A stretch of 28,167 nucleotides of DNA from RGIG1934 sp964492545 (GCA_964492545.1 CAZBKO010000021.1:1-28167); one strand, 5' to 3'; shown: positions 7,440 to 15,472, counted from the first letter of the stretch. Program-made: numbers and translations. Notes: generated by a model not told the origin, from the letters alone.

Positions 7440-7934
7440 TTACTGGTACTTAGCTAAAATACCCTCAACATCATCAACTGTAAGTCTGCCGTAAACATCA
7501 TCATTAACGGTTAGCACAGGGGCAAGTCCACATGCTCCGATACATCTGCAGTCTGTCAAAGAGTATTTGCCATCAGGTGTTGTCTGTCCGCCTTCGATGC
7601 CGAGACATTCCTGAATACGTTCATAGATATCGCCGGAACCCTTAACATAGCATGCTGTACCAAGACAGACTGAAATGCTGTATTGTCCCTTTGGATAAAG
7701 TGAGAACTGTGAATAGAAAGTTACAACACCATAAATCTTCTCAAGAGAAAAACCTGTCTCGTTAGAAATTATAGTCTGTACTTCGATTGGCAAGTATCCG
7801 TAGATTTCTTGCGCTTTTTGCAAAATAGGCATTAAACAGCCTTTTTCGTTCTTGAGCTGAGTGATAACTTCAATAAGCTTATCCTCCTGCTCCTTAGTTC
7901 CAGAAAATGGAACTGTGTTCTTTTTCGCAACCAT
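7440..7934 (-). CDS. hydC: NuoE-like [2Fe-2S] hydrogenase subunit
   Basis: The smallest core subunit of the HydABC hydrogenase, carrying one [2Fe-2S] cluster in a thioredoxin-like fold. Length 164 aa, usual for NuoE/HydC/HndA. The N-terminal helical domain is followed by the ligands C90 and C95 (SVCLGTACYVKG) and C131 and C135 (CRCIGACGLAPV). IYGYLPIEVQ and GVVTFYSQF are family landmarks. First gene of the operon; TAGGAGG precedes the ATG. A 20-bp dyad at 7989-8008 overlaps the likely promoter region. Confidence 0.95.
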   Translation of the reverse strand: MVAKKNTVPFSGTKEQEDKLIEVITQLKNEKGCLMPILQKAQEIYGYLPIEVQTIISNETGFSLEKIYGVVTFYSQFSLYPKGQYSISVCLGTACYVKGSGDIYERIQECLGIEGGQTTPDGKYSLTDCRCIGACGLAPVLTVNDDVYGRLTVDDVEGILAKYQ

Positions 7935-7988
7935 TATTATTTCCTCCTAAAATTTACCTAAAACTACTTTATTATTGAATTACATAGG

Positions 7989-8008
7989 ATATGCTAAGTA
8001 TAGCATAT
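7989..8008. promoter_or_regulatory. Perfect 8-4-8 dyad between the divergent hydrogenase units
   Basis: ATATGCTA (7989-7996) and TAGCATAT (8001-8008) are perfect complements around AGTA. On the minus strand the centre reads TATACT, a possible -10 for the hydrogenase operon about 65 bases before hydC. The 8-4-8 geometry is that of Rex sites, but the half-site is not the TTGT-type Rex half-site, so the regulator is unknown. Confidence 0.55.
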
Positions 8009-8058
8009 GATTTATCAAAAATCTATAATTAAATGGTAGATATATTAAAAATGATATG

Positions 8059-8087
8059 TGGAAAATATATAATAAAGATGGTATAAT
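8059..8087 (+). promoter_or_regulatory. Promoter of the DRTGG/hydrogenase-homologue cluster
   Basis: TGGAAA (8059-8064), a 17-base spacer and TATAAT (8082-8087) lie about 45 bases before the first gene. The same TGGAAA-17-TATAAT combination occurs at 16958-16986. Confidence 0.55.
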
Positions 8088-8130
8088 TTTATGTAATTTA
8101 TACAAAAACACTATGAAGGGATGAGGATAT

Positions 8131-8481
8131 ATGACAATTTCTGATGTTAGAGATGTGCTAAAATGTCGAATTATCTGTGGAGAGGAGTATGCTGGAAGGG
8201 AGGTTCACAGTGCCTGTGGAGCTGATATGATGAGCGATGTACTGGCATTTGCCAAGGACCAGGCAGTTCTCCTAACCGGATTATGTAATCCACAGGTTAT
8301 AAGAACCGCTGAAATGATGGACATAGTGTGTATCATTTTTGTGCGAGGCAAGAAACCCGACGAGGACATGATATGTCTTGCTAAGGAGAGGGGTATAGTG
8401 CTTATGGAGACAGGACACAGAATGTTCTCTGCGTGTGGAATGCTTTACAGCAGTGGACTTGATGGAGGTGCATCATATTGA
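8131..8481 (+). CDS. DRTGG-domain protein (first of two)
   Basis: A 116-aa protein of the DRTGG type, the small regulatory-looking domain also found in phosphotransacetylase and CBS-containing proteins of Firmicutes. Recognisable features are the N-terminal MTISDVRDVLKCRIICG, a central alternating strand-helix region (DMMSDVLAFAKDQAVLLTGLCNPQVIRTAEMMD) and VCIIFVRGKKP. No catalytic residues are evident; the ligand is unknown. First gene of a coupled cluster; its stop codon overlaps the TTG start of the next gene. A second protein of the same kind is encoded at 10220. Confidence 0.75.
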   Translation: MTISDVRDVLKCRIICGEEYAGREVHSACGADMMSDVLAFAKDQAVLLTGLCNPQVIRTAEMMDIVCIIFVRGKKPDEDMICLAKERGIVLMETGHRMFSACGMLYSSGLDGGASY

Positions 8482-8903
8482 GTGATGGAATAATGCTAAA
8501 ATATAATGTACCGGGGGATGATTTTACAAGAGCCGGCGAGGCCTCATCAGATGTGAAGAGCCAGCTAAAGCAAATGGGCGTGCCTCCGGAGGTTGTCAGA
8601 AAGGTTGCTATTGCCATGTATGAGGGTGAGATTAACATGGTAATTCATGCAAATGGCGGTGAAATCAATGTGGAGATAACACCGGATTACGTGGAGATGG
8701 TACTAAAGGATGTTGGACCCGGAATACCTGATGTGGAGCAGGCTATGAAGGCAGGATATTCAACAGCACCGGACAATGTGAGAAATCTTGGATTTGGCGC
8801 CGGAATGGGACTGCCGAATATGAAGAAATATTCAGACGAGATGAATATAGATACTAAGCTTGGCGTTGGAACAACGGTAACTATGAAAATATTTATGCAG
8901 TAA
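8478..8903 (+). CDS. RsbW/SpoIIAB-like ATP-binding protein
   Basis: A 141-aa GHKL ATPase of the anti-sigma-factor/serine kinase kind. The N box is AIAMYEGEINMVIHANGG (about 47-64), the G1 box DVGPGIPD (about 78-85) and the G2 region GFGAGMGLPNMKKYSDEM (about 105-122), ending GTTVTMKIF. It starts with TTG, chosen because GGAGGTG lies seven bases upstream and the start overlaps the previous stop (TTGA). Members of this family bind sigma factors or anti-anti-sigma proteins and may phosphorylate serines. No partner sigma factor or STAS protein is in this window. Confidence 0.85.
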   Translation: MSDGIMLKYNVPGDDFTRAGEASSDVKSQLKQMGVPPEVVRKVAIAMYEGEINMVIHANGGEINVEITPDYVEMVLKDVGPGIPDVEQAMKAGYSTAPDNVRNLGFGAGMGLPNMKKYSDEMNIDTKLGVGTTVTMKIFMQ

Positions 8904-8955
8904 TAGTAGGATTGCATACATAATATATGTAATGCTCCGGAGAGGAGAATAAAAA

Positions 8956-10233
8956 TTGGGTAAGTTTTTTAATTCGGTAAGACTCAATGAAGATTTGTGT
9001 GCGGGATGTATTAATTGTATTAAAAGATGCCCGACACAGGCCATTAGAGTCAGAAATGGAAAGGCTGTTATTACCAAAGAGTTCTGCATAGACTGCGGTG
9101 AGTGCATCAGAATATGTACCCATCATGCGAAGCAGGCAATATACGATCCAATAGAGGTTATGAACAATTATGAATACACAGTTGCCTTGCCGGCACCATC
9201 ACTGTATGGCCAGTTCAACAATCTTGATGATGTAAATATTGTGCTCACCGGTCTCAAACTAATGGGATTTGATGATGTTTACGAGGTCAGCGGAGCAGCT
9301 GAAATTGTGAGTGAGACAACAAGAGATTATCTCGAGAGTCATGAGGAGCAGTATCCAATTATCAGCTCGGCATGTCCTTCTGTTGTAAGACTCATTAGAG
9401 TTAGATTTCCAAATCTCATTGACCATTTACTTCCTGTAATGGCACCAATTCATCTTGCAGCTAAGTTTGCAAGGGAGAAGGCAGTGAGAGAAACAGGTCT
9501 TGACCCATCAAAAATAGGTATAATATTTATTTCGCCATGTCCTGCCAAGGTTACGAGCATGCGCGAGCCTATGGGAGTTGACCACAGCGAGGTGGACGCA
9601 GTAATAGCCATTAAGGATGTCTATCCAATATTGCTTAAGCACATGAATATTGCGAAGAAACAGGTTGAGGAAATGTCTATTTCAGGCAAAATAGGAATTA
9701 GCTGGGGATACGCAGGCGGAGAGTCGGGAGGCCTGATTACCGATGATTATCTTGCAGCTGACGGAATAGAAAATGTAATCAGAGTTCTCAATGATTTGGA
9801 GGACCAGAAATTTGATAACCTTAAATTTATCGAGCTTAATGCGTGCAGCGGTGGATGTGTTGGCGGCGTGCTCACCGTTGAAAATCCTTATGTTGCCAAG
9901 GTGAAGCTAAAGAGGCTGAGAAAATATATGCCGGTTGCCTGCAACAGACCATCTAAGATTGAAAAGTTCTGTGAGGATGAGGTGTTTTGGACAGAGCAGG
10001 TTGAGTATGAGCCTGTGTTTAATCTTGGTCAGAATATGAAGGATAGTATTGCTAAGATGAACAGAGTCAATGAGCTCTGTGATATGTTTCCAAAGCTCGA
10101 TTGTGGAGCATGTGGAGCTCCAACATGTAAGGCATTGGCAGAGGATATCGTAAGAGGCATGGCAAAGGAATCAGACTGCATACACATTTTACGTGAATTA
10201 TATAGGGAGGCATTACAGGATGAAAGTGAATGA
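8956..10233 (+). CDS. Group-D-like [FeFe]-hydrogenase homologue with ferredoxin domains
   Basis: A 425-aa Fe-S protein with an N-terminal double [4Fe-4S] ferredoxin domain (CAGCINCIKRCP at 15-26, CIDCGECIRIC at 44-54), a central domain homologous to the hydrogenase H-cluster domain, and a C-terminal [4Fe-4S] domain (C383, C386, C391, C408, from CGACGAPTCKALAEDIVRG). The three H-cluster loops are altered but recognisable: SSACPSVVRL (138-147), ISPCPAKVTSM (192-202) and ELNACSGGCVGG (293-304). This layout is that of poorly characterised 'group D' homologues, suspected to sense rather than catalyse. TTG start with GAGAGGAG upstream. The gene overlaps the next by 14 bases. Whether it assembles an H-cluster is unknown. 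Confidence 0.85.
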   Translation: MGKFFNSVRLNEDLCAGCINCIKRCPTQAIRVRNGKAVITKEFCIDCGECIRICTHHAKQAIYDPIEVMNNYEYTVALPAPSLYGQFNNLDDVNIVLTGLKLMGFDDVYEVSGAAEIVSETTRDYLESHEEQYPIISSACPSVVRLIRVRFPNLIDHLLPVMAPIHLAAKFAREKAVRETGLDPSKIGIIFISPCPAKVTSMREPMGVDHSEVDAVIAIKDVYPILLKHMNIAKKQVEEMSISGKIGISWGYAGGESGGLITDDYLAADGIENVIRVLNDLEDQKFDNLKFIELNACSGGCVGGVLTVENPYVAKVKLKRLRKYMPVACNRPSKIEKFCEDEVFWTEQVEYEPVFNLGQNMKDSIAKMNRVNELCDMFPKLDCGACGAPTCKALAEDIVRGMAKESDCIHILRELYREALQDESE

Positions 10234-10558
10234 ATTGATAGATAAGAATTTGTTTCAGGTGGTCAACACAGGAAATAATATAGAAAGAGATATATCTAAA
10301 GTATTTTGCTGTGATTTGCTGAGTGTGGCAATGGGAAGAGCACCTGCCGGCTCGGCATGGGTTACAGTCATGGGCAATATCAATACTCTTGCTGTGGCTT
10401 CACTGACGGAGGTGGCAGTAGTCGTTCTTGCAGAGGGAGCTGCGCTTGACGAAACCGCAGCCTCAAAAGCTAAGGAACAAAATATCACAGTGCTTCAAAG
10501 TGAAATGCCGGTATTTGAGTGCGCTAAAGCCATAGATTTACTCATAAGCAATGATTAA
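10220..10558 (+). CDS. DRTGG-domain protein (second of two)
   Basis: A 112-aa DRTGG-type protein. The chosen ATG at 10220 has GGGAGG nine bases upstream and overlaps the end of the hydrogenase homologue gene. Segments MKVNELIDKNLFQVVNTG, CCDLLSVAMGRAPAGSAWVTVM and ASLTEVAVVVLAEG show the expected strand-helix alternation. It differs from the first DRTGG protein (8131) and the two are not a recent duplication. It overlaps the PHP gene by eight bases, so translation is coupled. Function is unknown; a small-molecule sensing role is inference. Confidence 0.78.
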   Translation: MKVNELIDKNLFQVVNTGNNIERDISKVFCCDLLSVAMGRAPAGSAWVTVMGNINTLAVASLTEVAVVVLAEGAALDETAASKAKEQNITVLQSEMPVFECAKAIDLLISND

Positions 10559-11276
10559 GCTTGCCTATGATTTTCATATCCATTCCTGTCTGTCACCCTG
10601 CGCAGATAATGATATGACACCGGCCAATATCGTGGGAATGTCAGCTCTTAAGGGATTGGATGTGATTGCCCTGACTGACCATAATACCTGCAGAAACTGT
10701 ACACCATTTATGCAGCTTGCAAGAGAAAATAATATTATGGCAATACCGGGAATGGAGCTTACAACAGCAGAGGAGGTACATGTTGTATGTTTGTTCCATA
10801 ATATTGAAGACGCAATGTTGTTTGATAAGGAAATTTATGATAAACTAGTTAAGGTTCACAATAGACCTGATATATTTGGCGAGCAGCTTGTCATGGATGA
10901 GCAGGAGAATGTAGTGTCGGAGGAAGAATATCTTCTTATTAACGCCACAACAGTTACCTTTGATGAGGCATTTGATATTATTAAGAAATATAATGGAGTT
11001 ATGATTCCGGCACATATAGACAAGAATGCCAACAGCGTCATAGCCAATCTTGGATTTGTTCCGGCTGACAGCAGATTTTCATGTGTGGAGGTTAAGAATA
11101 TTGATAAACTACACACACTTAGACAAAGCAATCCTTATCTTGAGAATTGTAATGTGGTGGTTGATTCGGATGCCCATTATCTGGAATACATAAGTGAACC
11201 AGTCAATTATTTGACAGTTAGAGAGAGAAATATAGATGCTGTATTGGAAGCATTGGAATGGTTGGGAAGAGAATAA
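10551..11276 (+). CDS. PHP-domain phosphoesterase
   Basis: A 241-aa protein of the PHP (polymerase and histidinol phosphatase) superfamily, metal-dependent phosphoesterases. Metal-binding motifs are DFHIHSCLSPC (about 7-17), LTDHNTCRNC (about 41-50), PGMELTTAEEVHVVCLF (about 66-82), PAHIDKNANSV (about 145-155) and a terminal DSDAHYLEYI (about 205-214). The substrate is unknown; relatives such as TrpH/YciV act on nucleic acid ends or nucleotide phosphates. It overlaps the genes on both sides, placing it firmly in the hydrogenase-homologue cluster. Confidence 0.88.
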   Translation: MIKLAYDFHIHSCLSPCADNDMTPANIVGMSALKGLDVIALTDHNTCRNCTPFMQLARENNIMAIPGMELTTAEEVHVVCLFHNIEDAMLFDKEIYDKLVKVHNRPDIFGEQLVMDEQENVVSEEEYLLINATTVTFDEAFDIIKKYNGVMIPAHIDKNANSVIANLGFVPADSRFSCVEVKNIDKLHTLRQSNPYLENCNVVVDSDAHYLEYISEPVNYLTVRERNIDAVLEALEWLGRE

Positions 11277-12634
11277 TGAATGAAGAATTGAAGAAGAAAT
11301 TAGAAGAGTGCTACGAGATGTGCGATGCCATTGAGAAGGCAGGAGTTGTGAAGCAACCCATGAGAACTTCTCTCAAGGAGAATCTCAAGTTTGAATTTCT
11401 TAAGTTTGTGGTGTATTTATCATGCCTTGATGGCACATTTTTAATGTCAGAGCAGAAGTTTATATCTGAAACCCTCGGACAGGATTTGAATCAGGAGAAG
11501 GCTAACAGACTCAAGAATGAGAATATGCTTTATCAGGGGAAATATGATACTCAGATACCATTGGTGTTTAAGTATTTTGTTCTCGCAGATGCAGGCAGAA
11601 AAATAAAGGAAGATGCGTACAAGAACAGAAAGGCTAGAACTTTGTCAGATACCTATAGACTTCTCGGTCAGAGCTATGTGGCATGCAACGATATTTCCAG
11701 CTCCAGAGAGGTGGAGAATCTTACAAAATATTGTACAATGCTTGATAAATATTTGAAGGATTTTGGACTTCTTCGTGTAGATAAGAAGACAACCATTGAT
11801 ACCGCCAAAGAGGAAGAGGTGGCTGATGTTGATACACTTTTAGCTGAACTTAATGGTCTTACAGGACTTGGCGCAGTTAAGGAAGATCTTAATGAGATGA
11901 TAAATCTTATGAAGGTGCAGAAAATGCGTGAAGAGCGCGGTATGAAGCAGACATCCATCAACAAGCATCTTGTATTTATGGGTAATCCGGGAACAGGAAA
12001 GACTACTGTTGCAAGAATGCTTTCAAAAATATATGCAGCAGTTGGTGTCGTTTCCAAAGGACATTTGGTGGAGGTTGACAGATCAGGACTTGTAAGTGGA
12101 TATATTGGACAGACGGCAATGAAGGTGCAGGATGTTGTTGAGGAAGCCATTGGCGGAATCTTATTTATAGATGAAGCATATACACTGACTTCTAACAAGG
12201 GTGAGGGAGATTTTGGTCAGGAAGCTGTGGATACTCTGCTAAAAGCCATGGAAGATCATAGAGACGATTTGATCGTCATTGTTGCCGGATATACAGATCT
12301 TATGGAGGAGTTCCTTGATTCAAATCCCGGACTTCGCTCGAGATTTAACAAGTTTATTATGTTTGAGGATTACAATGCAGATGAACTTATGGAAATACTG
12401 AACAGCATGTGCAAAAAACAGGATTATCTTTTGTCGAGGGATGCTTATGAGGAAGCCAAAGCATATTTTGCAAAACGTTGTGAGAGCAAACCGGAGGGCT
12501 TTGCAAATGCCAGAGATGCCAGAAATTACCTGGAAAAGGCTATATCAAAGCAGGCCACAAGAATCGTGGCACTGAAGGAAGTGGATAATAATATTCTGGC
12601 TGTAATCGAAAAAGAGGACCTGCCACAGGATTAG
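11276..12634 (+). CDS. SpoVK/CbbX-like AAA+ ATPase
   Basis: A 452-aa protein with an uncharacterised helical N-terminal half (about 1-180, beginning MNEELKKKLEECYEMC) and a C-terminal AAA+ domain. Walker A is GNPGTGKTTVARML (from about 236), Walker B GGILFIDEAYTL, and the arginine-finger region is NPGLRSRFNKFI. The ATPase domain resembles stage V sporulation protein K and the Rubisco activase CbbX. The ATG at 11276 shares one base with the PHP stop (TAATG); an earlier in-frame start at 11258 lies inside the PHP gene. Here it may remodel a protein of this cluster, but that is inference from position only. Confidence 0.9.
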   Translation: MNEELKKKLEECYEMCDAIEKAGVVKQPMRTSLKENLKFEFLKFVVYLSCLDGTFLMSEQKFISETLGQDLNQEKANRLKNENMLYQGKYDTQIPLVFKYFVLADAGRKIKEDAYKNRKARTLSDTYRLLGQSYVACNDISSSREVENLTKYCTMLDKYLKDFGLLRVDKKTTIDTAKEEEVADVDTLLAELNGLTGLGAVKEDLNEMINLMKVQKMREERGMKQTSINKHLVFMGNPGTGKTTVARMLSKIYAAVGVVSKGHLVEVDRSGLVSGYIGQTAMKVQDVVEEAIGGILFIDEAYTLTSNKGEGDFGQEAVDTLLKAMEDHRDDLIVIVAGYTDLMEEFLDSNPGLRSRFNKFIMFEDYNADELMEILNSMCKKQDYLLSRDAYEEAKAYFAKRCESKPEGFANARDARNYLEKAISKQATRIVALKEVDNNILAVIEKEDLPQD

Positions 12635-12667
12635 TTGTGAAAAAACTGTGAACTTTGGTAAAATTCT

Positions 12668-12696
12668 TTTACAATTGTCTCAGAATGTGGTATAAA
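12668..12696 (+). promoter_or_regulatory. Promoter of the FKBP lipoprotein gene
   Basis: TTTACA (12668-12673), a 17-base spacer and TATAAA (12691-12696) lie about 100 bases before the start codon. No clear terminator separates it from the upstream cluster. Confidence 0.6.
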
Positions 12697-12714
12697 TGGT
12701 GTATTAAGCATTTT

Positions 12715-12764
12715 TTGTCTTAGTCAATAAGACAAGCTGCTTCGAGCTTGGAACGCTGAGCAGC
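12715..12764 (+). promoter_or_regulatory. Two hairpins in the FKBP gene leader
   Basis: TTGTCTTA and TAAGACAA pair around GTCAA (12715-12735). GCTGCT (12736-12741) and AGCAGC (12759-12764) form a second stem. Without a T run neither looks like a strong terminator; they may stabilise the 5' end. Confidence 0.4.
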
Positions 12765-12797
12765 AGGACATTAAGAATTTTTTATAAGAAAGGTATT

Positions 12798-13946
12798 ATG
12801 ATGAAGAAAAAACTATTGGTATTAGGAATGTGTGTTGTGCTTGCATTTTCAGCTACAGCATGTAAGAAGGACAAGAAGACTGAAAGTGAAACAACAACGA
12901 CTGCAGCCAGCGAATTGACAGACGGAATGAATGAGAAGGATTCTGTTGTCGATGGAGATGGAAAGGTTTCAGATCTTGCAGATTACACAAAGCTTGAGGT
13001 AGCATCATCAGATGTTGAAGTTACAGATGATGGTATTGATTCGTCAATTGATAGCATTTTAGCTAAATATCCTGTAACAGAGGGTACTGTTAAGAAGGAT
13101 GATATTGTTAATATTGACTATACAGGTAAGATTGATGGAGAAGAGTTCACTGGAGGAACAGCAGAGGGACAGACACTTGATATAGCTAACAGCACATATA
13201 TTTCAGGATTTGCAGAAGGACTTATCGGTCAGAAGGTTGGCGGAACAGTTGATTTGAATCTTAAGTTCCCTGAGAACTACGGAAAAGAGGACTTAAACGG
13301 TAAGGATGTTGTCTTCACAGTTAAGATTAACTCAGTTAATCCTGAACTTACAGATGCATTTGTTAAGAAAAATCTTAAGACAGAATATGATGTTACAACA
13401 GTAGATGAGCTTAAGGCATATGTTAAGGAACAGATGATTTTAAGTGCTAAATACAATGCAGTATGGACAGATTATGTTGCTGATTGTGTTGTAGAGATTT
13501 CACAGGATAAGGTTGATGAGCTTGTTGAATCAGGCATTTCATATTATGAAAGCTATGTTTCTCAGCAGACAGGCAGTGACCTTAAGACATATCTTGAATC
13601 ACAGAGTTCAAGCTATGATGATTTCAAGAAGTCTCTTGAAGATGAAGCAAAGATTAACACAAAGGAGCAGATGGTTGTTGAGGCAATTGCCAAGGCAGAG
13701 AAGCTCGAAGTAACAGATGAAGAGTACGAAAAGGAAGCTCAGTACTATATCGATACTTATGATTATGATGATATTGCAGCATTTGAAAAAGACTACAATA
13801 AGGATGATGTAAAAGCAAATGTTTTATACTATAAGGTAGTTGAATGGGTATGTAATCAGGCAAAGGTTGTTGAAAAGGAAGAAGAGACAACAACTACGAA
13901 AACTGAGACAACTACAGCAGCAGAAACAACAACTGCAGCAGAATAA
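12798..13946 (+). CDS. Lipoprotein FKBP-type peptidyl-prolyl isomerase, trigger-factor-like
   Basis: An exported folding catalyst. The 382-aa protein begins with a lipoprotein signal peptide (KKK, hydrophobic core, SATAC with the lipidated C22). A threonine-rich linker follows. The FKBP domain lies at about 85-180 (KKDDIVNIDYTGKIDGEEF, ISGFAEGLIGQKVGG, VVFTVKINSV), and the helical region to about 355 (KKNLKTEYDVTTVDELKAYV onward) resembles the C-terminal chaperone domain of trigger factor; the ribosome-binding domain is absent. The last 20 or so residues are almost only T, E, A and K. It should act outside the membrane on secreted proteins. Either of two adjacent ATGs may be the start; AGAAAGG lies upstream. 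A strong terminator follows. Confidence 0.9.
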   Translation: MMKKKLLVLGMCVVLAFSATACKKDKKTESETTTTAASELTDGMNEKDSVVDGDGKVSDLADYTKLEVASSDVEVTDDGIDSSIDSILAKYPVTEGTVKKDDIVNIDYTGKIDGEEFTGGTAEGQTLDIANSTYISGFAEGLIGQKVGGTVDLNLKFPENYGKEDLNGKDVVFTVKINSVNPELTDAFVKKNLKTEYDVTTVDELKAYVKEQMILSAKYNAVWTDYVADCVVEISQDKVDELVESGISYYESYVSQQTGSDLKTYLESQSSSYDDFKKSLEDEAKINTKEQMVVEAIAKAEKLEVTDEEYEKEAQYYIDTYDYDDIAAFEKDYNKDDVKANVLYYKVVEWVCNQAKVVEKEEETTTTKTETTTAAETTTAAE

Positions 13947-13958
13947 TACGAGATAATT

Positions 13959-13992
13959 AAAAGCTGTCACACAGATGTGTGGCAGCTTTTTT
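13959..13992 (+). terminator. Terminator after the FKBP lipoprotein gene
   Basis: AAGCTG-T-CACAC pairs with GTGTG-G-CAGCTT (one T.G pair) around a four-base loop, with flanking A and T runs ending TTTTTT. The flanking runs suggest it also serves the convergent CapA gene. Confidence 0.9.
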
Positions 13993-14012
13993 AAATCGAT
14001 AGGAAATTACAA

Positions 14013-15416
14013 CTACTTAATAACTCCGTTATCATTTATTGAAATTCCAAAGGAAATATCCTGCATATAATCAAGTATTCTGCGCCTTTCAGTGTCGTCA
14101 GTTACAAGTGAAGTAATGCCGTCAGCTCTAAGACAAGGAATAAATGACATTTCTTTAAAACCATTTGAATCAATGGTGATATTTAGCAAGCCTGTGTCAT
14201 CGTGCAAATCGTTGAACCAGAAGTCGCCCATGCTATAGGCAATTGGATGACCATTATAATACTCAATGCCCTGAAGTACGTGAGGATGTCCACCAATAAC
14301 TGCATCTGCACCTGCATCAATGTATTCACGTCCCATCTCCTTCTGATAGTCAGCAACAACGTTGCTGTCCTCTGTGCCCCAATGAACATACGCAACCAAA
14401 TAATCACAATTTGCTTTGGCTTCCTTTATAGCTTCCACATACATAGCAGAATCATATGTTCTAAGGACGCCGGGAGTAGTATCAGTAGCCTCCGGTGTAT
14501 AAATAATTTTCTCAGAGCGGTTAGCGGCGACATAGCCAATTTTAATGCCATTGATGATAAAGAATTGAGGCTTGCGCGCCTCTTCAATATTCTTTCCTGC
14601 ACCAACATAAGGAATATTGTTGGAGGTCAGTGTGGAAAGCGTATCATAGAATGCATCCTCGCCATAATCATAAACATGATTGTTGGACAGAGAAACAATA
14701 TCGGTGCCAAGCTCCCTGATAATACCCACACGCTCCGGCTTTGCGCGGAAAGTATAATACTTACCGGGAAGCTTTTCACCCCGGTTACTGTAGGTAAACT
14801 CGTTGTTAAGCATAAAAATATCAAAAGCATTTGTTGTATTGATAATGCCATTACTCAGACCGGCGCTTAAATCCTGGTTATGACTATCATAAAAATCAAG
14901 TGTAGACCAGCCCTCACTTAAGCAAATATCACCGGCAAACCCAAGAGTAACAGTATCACTTTTGTTGGTATATAGAGCTTCACTGTCGGTTATTATACCA
15001 TTGTACCAGTCGGACAAAACATGAAGGGATAAATCAGTTTCGTTAAACCAAAAAGAAGAGGTATAGCTGCCGTCAGCTAATGCAGTGTTAAGCCTGTCAA
15101 AAATCTGACTGCTGATATTTTCCTGAACCCACTTAAGAAAATCATAATTGATAGTATTAATTTCAAAATTACTAAACACATTAGCACCCGCCGAAATAAT
15201 AGAAGCTGATAATTCATGCTCATCGGCTGACATTGTAACTGCTTCGGTAGTTGTATCAACAGCGGCTGTAGAAGAAGTAACCTGCTCGTTAGCTACTGGT
15301 GTTGTGGGTGGTTTAGAGCATGCACCTATGGCCAGGGATGCAAATAGAACACCCAATAATATTCCGGATTTTCTCAAAAAATCACTCTTTTCTATAAAAA
15401 ATAAATTCTTAGGCAA
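14013..15416 (-). CDS. CapA-family lipoprotein (metallophosphatase-like)
   Basis: A CapA/PgsA-type protein of 467 aa, a family named for poly-gamma-glutamate capsule synthesis but also found without capsule genes. The N-terminus is a lipoprotein signal (ILLGVLFASLAIGAC, C33). The CapA domain runs from about residue 155: TLGFAGDICLSEGW, SLSNNHVYDYGEDAF, NRSEKI, VHWGTEDSN, YIDAGADAVIGGHPHVLQG and IAYSMGDFWFND, with the Asp/Asn/His residues of the calcineurin-like fold. The coordinates use a TTG at 15416; another TTG at 15377 would give an ideal short signal peptide (MRKSGIL...), and neither has a strong ribosome-binding site. No other capsule genes are nearby. It is convergent with the FKBP lipoprotein gene and divergent from the permease. 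Confidence 0.88.
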   Translation of the reverse strand: MPKNLFFIEKSDFLRKSGILLGVLFASLAIGACSKPPTTPVANEQVTSSTAAVDTTTEAVTMSADEHELSASIISAGANVFSNFEINTINYDFLKWVQENISSQIFDRLNTALADGSYTSSFWFNETDLSLHVLSDWYNGIITDSEALYTNKSDTVTLGFAGDICLSEGWSTLDFYDSHNQDLSAGLSNGIINTTNAFDIFMLNNEFTYSNRGEKLPGKYYTFRAKPERVGIIRELGTDIVSLSNNHVYDYGEDAFYDTLSTLTSNNIPYVGAGKNIEEARKPQFFIINGIKIGYVAANRSEKIIYTPEATDTTPGVLRTYDSAMYVEAIKEAKANCDYLVAYVHWGTEDSNVVADYQKEMGREYIDAGADAVIGGHPHVLQGIEYYNGHPIAYSMGDFWFNDLHDDTGLLNITIDSNGFKEMSFIPCLRADGITSLVTDDTERRRILDYMQDISFGISINDNGVIK

Positions 15417-15443
15417 ATACTATCATATCTATGCCAAAATTGC

Positions 15444-15472
15444 TATACATTCGACAAAAGATTTGCTATAAT
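15444..15472 (+). promoter_or_regulatory. Uracil permease promoter
   Basis: TATACA (15444-15449), a 17-base spacer and TATAAT (15467-15472) precede the permease start by about 35 bases. Confidence 0.5.

Noticed and set aside
7989..8008. Rex operator
   Set aside because: Geometry fits but the half-site ATATGCTA is unlike the Rex half-site, so I only call it an unassigned dyad.
11674..12198. Long open frame on the minus strand within the AAA+ gene
   Set aside because: It is antisense to a well-supported Walker A/B gene, has no ribosome-binding site, and its Ser/Thr-rich translation looks like a frame shadow.
12715..12735. Terminator of the hydrogenase-homologue cluster
   Set aside because: The stem lacks a following T run and lies downstream of the FKBP promoter, so it is more likely part of that leader.
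14202..14870. 222-codon plus-strand open frame inside the CapA gene
   Set aside because: The minus-strand frame has full CapA motifs and a lipoprotein signal; the plus-strand translation has no recognisable domain or start signal.
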